Source of the DNA: Dipteronia dyeriana | Lineage: Eukaryota > Streptophyta > Magnoliopsida > Sapindales > Sapindaceae | DNA length: 64,000 bases | Reading direction: 5' to 3' | Assembly: GCA_032871835.1 (NCBI GenBank) | Contig: CM065295.1 | Coordinates: forward strand, 67,016,687-67,080,686 | Shown: in pieces, positions 56,297-64,000 of the stretch | How the letters are laid out: each line of letters opens with the position of its first letter | How positions within the stretch are numbered: position 1 is the first letter of the stretch | The notes under the pieces: model-generated | Databases searched by the model: none | What the model saw: only the letters and a program-made list of their open reading frames with translations | What the model was told of the DNA's origin: nothing | Position numbers and translations under genes: made by a program

Positions 56297-56505
56297 GTTC
56301 CCGAAACGCTGCCTGATTGGAACGATTTATATACCTGTTTGAGGTCCCTATTACCTCGCTTTTGTTCTTGTTTTTGAGTATATTTTGGGATAGGTTAGGG
56401 CCCATGCCCCTCGTTCCCGAAACGCTGCCTGATTGGAACGATTTATATACCCGTTTGAGGTCCCTATTACCTCGCTTTTGTTCTTGTTTTTGAGTATATT
56501 TTGGT
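56297..56505 (+). repeat. 116-bp period direct duplication at the left end of element G
   Basis: GTTCCCGAAACGCTGCC plus the first 76 bases of the G LTR (TGATTGGAACGATTTATATA onward) occur at 56297-56389 and again at 56413-56505, almost identical. Between them is a 23-bp GC-rich spacer. The second copy continues into the full LTR; the first stops after ATATTTTGG. Confidence 0.85.
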
Positions 56506-58562
56506 ATTTGATGTGTTTGTGAGCCTTGTGTAGGTACATGTTCACTACGGAAGGTATTTGAGTTTAATAAAAGAGTTTTGGAGGTTAAATGGTAGAATTT
56601 GGAATAGCTTATACAGATACCCCAACTTTAGAAGATCATATCTCTCTCCTTCAATCGTACTACGTTGCCCGTAACCACTTTTCAAAAAGCCCCGAAGGTC
56701 TTCTTTTCAACGCACTTTACAGATTGCAATGCCAAGGTTTGTAGAGAAAGTTATGACCGTTTTTGTAATGGTGCGCAGAGGTGCGGTACGCAACCGCGTG
56801 AGACCAATTTGCAAACCGCGTAGAAGGGCAGCAACCTCCAAAAAGTGATGTGCGGTTTGCGGTGTTGATGCGTACAGCATATCATACCACACATCTTGAT
56901 AGAAATACATTTTTCAGCCATTTTTAGAAGGGTATTCTTGTCTTTTCACCCAAAAATCTTGCCCTAACCTCCCACACTATAAATACTCCCTTTTCTCCTC
57001 ATTCTTGAGACCTCTTTTCCCCTCTTTTCTCCTCTCACGCCTCTTTTCTTCTCTCTTCCATTTTCATCATCTTCTTTCATCTTTTGCTCCCATGGAGATT
57101 TTACCTCCATGGGAGCTTACCATACACCTCCACCTTACCACTATACACTTCCTCCATCCATCTTAGAGTAGATTACAAAGGAATTAGGAGCCAAATTCGA
57201 GCTAGGAAGGCTATGAGCATCTTTGGAGGACTTGTCTTCAAGGGTTTGTTCTCTATTTACTCATTTCTTTGTATTTCTTGTTTTCTTTGATGTATTCTAC
57301 CAATTTGGGGATATTATAAACCTACACTTGTGTAATAAATGTATTGATTGTACTTAAATCCATTTGAGTTTTGTTTTGCTCTTTGATATATGTGTTTTTA
57401 TGCTCTTAATATGATATGTATGTGTATGAATTGTTAGAAATCAATATGTGTCCGTGATTGGGTTTAGGAGTAGTTGTAATTTAGAGTAGAAGTTAGATAC
57501 CCATGATTGTTGATTGATTGATGGATGACTTGAAATTCCATGTATTGAGTAATTTGAGTAATAGGGATTTTAGCCCCAAAGAGTAGAAAAGATTTCAGTT
57601 CAAGCATTTAGTTGCTAAATTGACCTTGGTTCATATCCTTGTTCTTAATGGGTCTTTGTATTAAGACATGATTATCCATCCACGTGATAGTATTGGGTGA
57701 TGAATTGATTGTAAGAAAATTCCCTAATCAAGAGGATGAACCTTTAACCTAAATTGAATGTTCTTAATGATATAACAATCACATTATTGCATGTAGTTGT
57801 TAGGTAAACTTGTTTCCCATGTTTAGCCATCCTAGGGAGTTGACAAAACCGAATCTTTGACATAGAAATAAAGACCACCGACATTTTTCTTGTGCTTGTG
57901 TTGTTATATGTATGTTTTGAGTGCTTAAAGCCTTTGCTTAATTGATCACTTTGTAATTGATCCATGGTTATATGCTATGTACTGAGAGGAGATGCATTTG
58001 ACAATGCTTAGATAAACATTCACTATGCTTGACTAGAAAGTGCTAGAACCACTAGGCTAGCGTATAAGGTTCGATTTGTATTCTAAGTGCTTAATGGGTT
58101 CATATATGTTGTCCGGATTGCTCGAGAGAGTTTACGGGTATATATGGATACTATCTCTAAGACATGGAGAGAGTTTAGAGATTAATTAAGGGGATACGAG
58201 CCTATGTATACTTGCACATTTGAGGATTAGGTGAGTCTAGAACGTAATTAGAAGGATTGTCACGGTTGAGTCATTTTCCTTGTGTAACAACATTTCATGC
58301 ATATCTCAATTCCATCTATCATTGTATATATCATTTATATAAGTTATTTAGTTATATTATTATTCACTTTTCCGCACACGCAACACACGAGTCCGTTTGG
58401 ATTGTTGTAATAATAGCTAGAACTAGAGACGATCGGTGAATCCAACCTCCGTGTGGATCGATCCCTTGCTTTCCGCTGTGCTAGTCTCTATGACTTGCGC
58501 CCTTGCGAGGCCGAACTTAAATGTTTATATTTGATGACACTGCAACGACGTGTCCCCATCAA
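56430..58562 (+). repeat. 5' LTR of element G
   Basis: TGATTGGAACG to CGTGTCCCCATCA, 2133 bp. A TATA box ACTATAAATA is at 56976-56985, followed by a CT-rich leader. Small ORFs here (for example 57084-57290) recur in the 3' LTR as repeats, with frame differences, and are not supported as genes. Confidence 0.87.
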
Positions 58563-58585
58563 ATTGGCACAGCTGCCGAGGAGGT
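58563..58585 (+). other. Primer binding site of element G
   Basis: AATTGGCACAGCTGCCGAGG after the LTR end resembles, with changes, the TGGCGCCGTTGCCGGGGA-type site of Athila-like elements (tRNA-Asp type). Confidence 0.55.
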
Positions 58586-61018
58586 AGCACATTCATTTAT
58601 TGTTGATAGTTTTAGCTTCCATTTTACTGATTTTTATTGCTTTACGGAATAGATGTTATGTTAAAAATAAGCATATCTTTTACTCATGTCTTTCATTGTG
58701 TGCACGACAATGTTTAGGTTAGGTTAAGGAGTTGTTAGTCGTGTTTTGCTATTTTATTTATAGCATATGCATTTGATTGCTTTTCGAGTTGTACTTGTGC
58801 AAGGAATTGAAACTATTTTATTGGAAAGACCACACGACTCTTGAGAGCTAGGTCTGCGTCTATCGTACCGCAACAACTCTCCACGTGAAACGGAAACGCC
58901 ACAAAGGCCATGTGGCTGCATCCATACGAGGTTTCCTCTAAATTTTGAGCTTTAATTTGAATGCTTGTAGGTAGTTGTCGACTTGGGCGGGAACCACCCA
59001 TGCGTTTAATGTTAGGAATGCTATGCTTATTTTCTTTTATTTTCATTTATGTTTAGATCTAAGAGTGGATTTGTATTGTGTTTAGATCTTAAAGTGTTTG
59101 TTTTAGACAATTTTCAAATCTCTGAAAAAAGTGCCCCGTTTTGAATATTCTTGAGGTAAATGTTTCTTTAAAAATGTACTAATTGATGAATAAATTAATT
59201 TTTCCGCCCATGATATGTTCTTCAATTTTTCGTTACAATTCTGAATATATAAAGAACACAAAATTCTGGGCAGTGGTTTAAAAGTTATGATCATTTCTTC
59301 GATCAAAGGTCAAAGGTGATGCCCTGTTTTTCGAAACTGCACATACACTGTTTTCATCGTCCATTTTCACACTTTTCTAATTCGATTTTTGAAATATTTT
59401 ATAAATGAAAAGTGTGTATTTATATGTATAATTGATGGTGTTAAAATTTTGTCAAATTATATTAAGTACTTTTAAAGGTACACACCAAAGAGTGGATAAT
59501 AGATGAACTTGAATTTTGACAGTTTTTGAAATTTTTGGCCTCAATGTTGAGTTGCTTTCTTTTGTGTGCCGGTAGAGATATGCATAGTATGCTTTTAGCT
59601 CCGTTCATCACTTAAATTTTCTTGTACAGTGCCAATCTTTTGATGTTGAGGTAGATAGAACTCTTTGCTTGTTTAGCTTAGGAAAATAGTAGAGACTACC
59701 CGTGAGCTACACTTAAGCCTAAAAAGCGAAATTTGTAGGTATTGTTTCTACTCTTTAAACACTTTCGATTTTGTTCTTAACTGTGATCTCATTGTACTTC
59801 AAATTTGCATTGATTGCCATAGAACTTTATCATGTGGACTGCTTGTTGAGATTTATATTCCCTTGTTAGATGGACTTTTAGAAATGATTTTGGATTTGAG
59901 TGTGTTCTTAAACTCTATAAATAGCCCATACACTCCCATGTCCCTATGTGTGTTTTCATTACAAAAATTGAGCCCAAACACTAAACCTCCATACACCAAC
60001 ATAACCCAAACACAAGTCATACCTTAGTTATTGATCATGTTAAGGTGTATAGCTTTAGAGAAGTTATATTTGCTCTAAATTTTGTAAATGTGTACTTAGG
60101 CAATTATGTGTAAATGTGCAAAGATAGGGGCTAAAAGAAAAAAGAAAAAAAAAGAGAAAATAAGTGTGAATTATAAACACTTAAGCCTTCGAGTTTTTCA
60201 AATAAAAAATTACTCACCAATGAGTATAAGTGTAGCACAAATGTGCAATGTAAAGTTTAGTGCCTAGTCACTTGTGATGTAATGTGTTTTAGAGCTATAA
60301 TATGTATAAAAACCTTTGGATGATTAGTAACTTTATCCTTCCCACTCTTACCATATCTTCCATCCCATACACCACCACAAATCACCTTGGCCCCAATACA
60401 AGTGAGGGAAAGTCCATTTGATCTCTTAGAAAGTCTATATTGGGAATATGACTCAATGTATGCTCTTTCCACGTTCATGACATTTCAATTCTTTCCATGA
60501 GATCTATCACTATAAAATGTGCTTCATTGAATATACTCATATGCGATATATTAGATTCCATGAATATAGCTTCCAAATCTCATGTGTTTGCTAGAGAGTG
60601 GTTGCCTAGGTTCTGAGTGAAAAAATCAGACTGAAATCTGGTGAGGATTAGAGTCGAGGTGAATTTTATCTTGAGCATTCGAGCGTTGTTGATTTGTAAA
60701 TCGAAAACATCCTAAGTATTGACATACTTGCATTGTGTGAAGCATTGTTATTGATTGGTATATTTGAGATACTAGCATGCGTGTGTTATTTTTATGTGGT
60801 ATGTTTGGATTGCATCTCAGCTTTCTTGCAGAGTAATACGTTCGTGGGTGTTCGTATCTGTAAACCCTCAGAAGATAAAACTTCTTCATCTAGGGATCGC
60901 CTAGTGGTTGAAAGGCTTATGGCACGTGCTAAGTGTCATCCTGTTTCCTATGAAAGTGGACTAGCCTAGCTTAGTTTTTAATTATGTTCATTTTGTTTGA
61001 ATGTTTTTCGTTTTAGTT
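58586..61018 (+). other. Non-coding internal region of element G
   Basis: No retrotransposon domain is found in any frame. A TATA-like CTATAAATAG lies at about 59916-59925, followed by a C-rich stretch. Near 60860-60965 a short reading (SSSRDRLVVERLMARAKCHP) may be the last trace of an ORF, but nothing supports it. The rest is AT-rich. Confidence 0.5.
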
Positions 61019-61057
61019 TTTTGCTCGAGGACGAGCAAAAGATAGGTTTGGGGGTAT
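61019..61057 (+). promoter_or_regulatory. Hairpin and polypurine tract before the 3' LTR of G
   Basis: TTTTGCTCG and CGAGCAAAA (61019-61027 and 61032-61040) form a perfect 9-bp stem with an AGGA loop. GGTTTGGGGGTAT follows as the polypurine tract, directly next to the LTR. Similar CTCGAGGACGAGC plus TTTGGGGG text is common before 3' LTRs of plant Tat/Athila-type elements. Confidence 0.75.
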
Positions 61058-63204
61058 TGATCGGAACGATATATATATATACCTGTTTGAGGTCCCCATT
61101 ACCTCGCTTTTGTTCTTGTTTTCAAGTATATTTTTGTATTTGATGTGTTTGTGAGCCTTGTGTAGGTAAATGTTCCCTACGGAAGGTATTTGAGCTTAAT
61201 TGAAGAGTTTTGGAGGTTAAATGGCAGAATTTGGAATAGTTTATGCAGATACCCCAACTTTAGAAGGTTATATCTCTCTCCTCCGATCGAAATACGTCAC
61301 CTGTAACCACTTTTCGGAAAGCCCTGGAGGTCTTCTTTACAATGCACTTTACAGATCATGATTCCAAGGTTTTTGGAGAAAGTTATGACCATTTTCATAA
61401 TGGTGCGCAGAGGTGCGGTATGCAACCGCGAGAGACCAATTTACAAACCGCGTTTTGTACCGCGTAGAAGGGCAGCAACCTCCAAAAAGAGATGTGCGGT
61501 TCGCGATGTTGATGCTTACAGCATATCGTACCGCACATCTTAACAGAAATCTGTTTTTTAGCAATTTTTAGAGGGGTATTCTTGTCTTTTCACCCAAAAG
61601 TCTTGCCATAACCTCCCACACTATAAATACCCCGTTTTCTCTTCATTCATGAGACCTCTTTTCCCCTCTTTTCCCATCTCACGCCTCTTCTCTTCTCTTT
61701 TCCATTTTCATCATCTTCTTTCATCTCTTGCGCCCATGGAGGTTTTTCCTCAATGGGAGCTCACCATACACCTCCACCTCACCACTATACACTTCCTCCA
61801 TCCATCTTAGAGTAGATTACAAAGGAATTAGGAGCCAAATTCGAGCTAGGAAGGCTATGAGCATCTTTGGAGGACTTGTCTTCAAGGGTTTGCTCTTATT
61901 TACCCATTTCTTTGTATTTCTTGTTTTCTTTGATGTATTCCACCTATTTGGGGATATTGTAAACCTACACTTGTGTAATAAATGTATTGATTGTACTTAA
62001 ATTCATTTGAATTTTGTTTTGCTCTTCGATATATGTGTTTTTATGCTCTTAATATGATATGTATGTGTATGAATTGCTAGAAATCAATATGTGTCTGTGA
62101 TTGGGTTTAGGAGTAGTTGTAATTTAGAGTAGAAGTTAGATACCCATGATTGTTGATTGATTGATGGATGACTTGAAATTCCATGTATTGAGTAATTTGA
62201 GTAATAGGGATTTTAGCCCCAAAGAGTAGAAAAGATTTCAGTTCAAGCTTTTAGTTGTTAAATTGACCTTGGTTCATATCCTTGTTCTTAATGGGTCTTT
62301 GTATTAAGACACGATTATCCATCCACGTGACAGGATTGGGTGATGAATTGATTGTAGGAAAATTCCCTAATCAAGAGGATGAAACTTTAACCTAAATTGA
62401 ATGTTCTTAATGATATAACAATCACATTGTTGCATGTAGTTGTTAGGTAAACTTGTTTCCCATGTTTAGCCATCCTAGGGAGTTGACAAAACCGAATCTT
62501 TGACATAGAAGTAAAGACCACCGACATTTTTCTTGTGCTTGTGTTGTTATATGGATGTTTTGAGTGCTTAAAGCCTTTGCTTAATTGATCACTTTGTAAT
62601 TGATCCATGGTTAGATGCTATGTACTGAGAGGAGATGCATTTGACAATGTTTAGATAAACATTCACTATGCTTGACTAGAAAGTGCTAGAACCACTAGGC
62701 TATCGTATAGGGTTCGATTTGTATTCCACGTGCTTAATTGGTTCATATATATTGTTCGGATTGCTCGAGAGAGATTTCAGGTATATATGGATACTATCTT
62801 TAAGACATCCAGAGAGATTAGAGATTAATTAAGGGGATACGAGCCTATGTATACTTGCACATTTGAGGATTATGTGAGTCTAGAACGTAATTAGAAGGAT
62901 TATCACGGTTGAGTCATTTCCCTAGTGTAACCACATTTCATGCATATCTCAATTCTATCTATCATTGCATATATCATTTATATAAATTATTTAGTTATAT
63001 TATTATTAACTTTTCCGCACACGCAACACACAAGTCTGCTTGGAGTGTTGTAATAATTGCTAGAACTAGAGACGATAGGTGAATCTCACCTCTTTGTGGA
63101 TCGATCCCTTGTTTGTCGTTGTGCTAGTCTCTGTGACTTGCGCCCTTGGAAGGCCGAACTTAAATGTTTATATTTGATGACACTGCAACGACGTGTCCCC
63201 ATCA
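61058..63204 (+). repeat. 3' LTR of element G
   Basis: TGATCGGAACG to CGTGTCCCCATCA, 2147 bp, collinear with the 5' LTR. The TATA box CTATAAATAC is at 61621-61630. Confidence 0.88.
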
Positions 63205-63209
63205 CTGCC

Positions 63210-64000
63210 GCGCTACCAGCCCAGACAAGTCAAGTCCGCAACAGATATCCTTCCTCGAGAGAGGATAGAGTTCTTCACCCAATGAATTCCATGAGGGAAG
63301 CCTGAGTTAAGAAAGAAGAAAGTCAGCGAAGCCCTTAGGCGGACCCTCTCCGAAGAAGGGACCGGGTAGAGATCACTAGTTTGTCTGAAGGGTCAAATAG
63401 TGAGAAGACTGAGATCAACTCATGGAAACCGGATAGCAAACACTTGAGAGACCAGTTAGCATAGCTTCAGAATGAGGTCCAACTGATGAAGAAAGAGAGG
63501 TAGAAGGAGAACAAGAAGGATCCTCTAAGTGAGATGAATGATCTGTTCACTAGAAAGATCTGGGAGGAGGAGCTTCTGCCAAAATTTAAAATGCCGACCG
63601 ACAGATTCTCCAGGACCAAGGTTCATTTGAGCCATTTGGAGAGCTTCATTCAACAGATGGAGGTCCAGAGCACGATTAGGGCCGCTATGTGTCAAATGTT
63701 CCTAGCTACACTCTCGGATTACGCTAAGACCTGGTTTAGAAAGCTACCTGTTGCAATGTGGATTCCTTCACGAAGCTGTCAACCGATTTCTGCTTACAAT
63801 TCCATGGAGTTAAGCCCCGATTGAAGGACCCAATCCATCTACAGTATGTGATCCATGAGAAAGGGGAAACCCTCCGGGCTTATGGCTATATTTCCATAAG
63901 GAAGTTATCCAGATGAGGGTCTTCACCGAGAAAGAAACCCTTGCCAACTTTAGAAGGAATTTGTAGGCAGGCAAGCTTTTCCGTTCATTTGCCATGATAC
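63210..64000 (+). pseudogene. gypsy gag fragment (element H), host of G
   Basis: The plus strand encodes a retrotransposon gag remnant: IWEEELLPKFKMPTDRFSRT, LSHLESFIQQMEVQSTIRAA, MCQMFLATLSDYAKTWFRKL, then after frame shifts FHKEVIQMRVFTEKETLANF (about 63890-63955). This is the Tat-type gag core (compare 37942-38340). The 5' part (63210-63530) is charged and frame-broken. The element runs off the right edge. G is inserted upstream; the GC-rich text at 56389-56429 is probably its left continuation. Confidence 0.75.

Larger units (their letters stand above)
56430..63204 (+). mobile_element. Element G: non-coding gypsy-type LTR retrotransposon
   Basis: Flanked by the TSD CTGCC (56425-56429 and 63205-63209). 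The LTRs are 2133 bp and 2147 bp; the internal region (58563-61057, 2.5 kb) carries a primer site and polypurine tract but no gag or pol. It fits a large non-autonomous derivative. The strand follows from primer site and polypurine tract placement. Confidence 0.85.

Noticed and set aside
60257..60969. Possible genes inside the internal region of G, near a TATA-like box at 59916
   Set aside because: The ORFs are short, unrecognised and without continuing frames; a TATA-like box alone in AT-rich DNA is weak evidence.

Overview
The window is plant nuclear DNA, AT-rich and almost wholly repetitive, probably from a flowering plant with a large genome; the species cannot be told from the sequence. 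I found no ordinary host gene. Nearly everything is LTR retrotransposons nested in one another, plus LINE remnants, solo LTRs, a MITE and small retroposed scraps. Most insertion boundaries below rest on TG...CA ends and target-site duplications (TSDs) read directly from the sequence.

Region 1 (1-39587) is one old Ty3/gypsy element of the Tat lineage on the minus strand. Its 5' LTR is 39017-39587; gag and pol run leftwards; and an extra ORF of the 'putative gypsy type transposon' (Transposase_28-like) family lies on the plus strand between pol and the 3' LTR, which is off the left edge. Three Ty1/copia elements split it. A is a Sirevirus-type element, plus strand, 1679-7115, TSD GGAGG, in the antisense ORF. 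B is the same family, minus strand, 12306-21894, TSD GTTAA, in gag. C is a different copia family, plus strand, 21934-37665, TSD ATCGG/ATTGG, also in gag. C is split in its protease by D (minus strand, 25449-32548, TSD ATGGC), a gag-only Sirevirus-like element with an odd three-LTR structure.

Region 2 (39588-49548) holds a 5'-truncated L1-type LINE (39911-43425, TSD CTATTCAATT), a tRNA-like SINE candidate, three tail-only retroposition scars, a 2.5-kb solo LTR (44754-47235), a TAA-flanked MITE (47260-47470) and a second LINE 3' end (about 47875-49495).

Region 3 (49549-56131) is a minus-strand copia element E resembling the Ale/Retrofit lineage (TSD GTTTT). Its reverse transcriptase is split by a 1249-bp solo LTR, F (51501-52749, TSD ATACT).

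Region 4 (56137-64000) is a non-coding gypsy-type element G (56430-63204, TSD CTGCC) with 2.1-kb LTRs. Its right-hand flank is a further gypsy gag (63210-64000) that runs off the window.

The most informative signals are: A and B share two gag stop codons and the same gag/pol frame offset although they inserted independently; the antisense ORF appears to contain a spliceosomal intron; D has three LTR copies inside a single TSD; and short poly(T) tracts are flanked by perfect 10-11-bp duplications. All protein-coding remnants carry stops, frameshifts or deletions, so none looks autonomous. I found no convincing new biological system.
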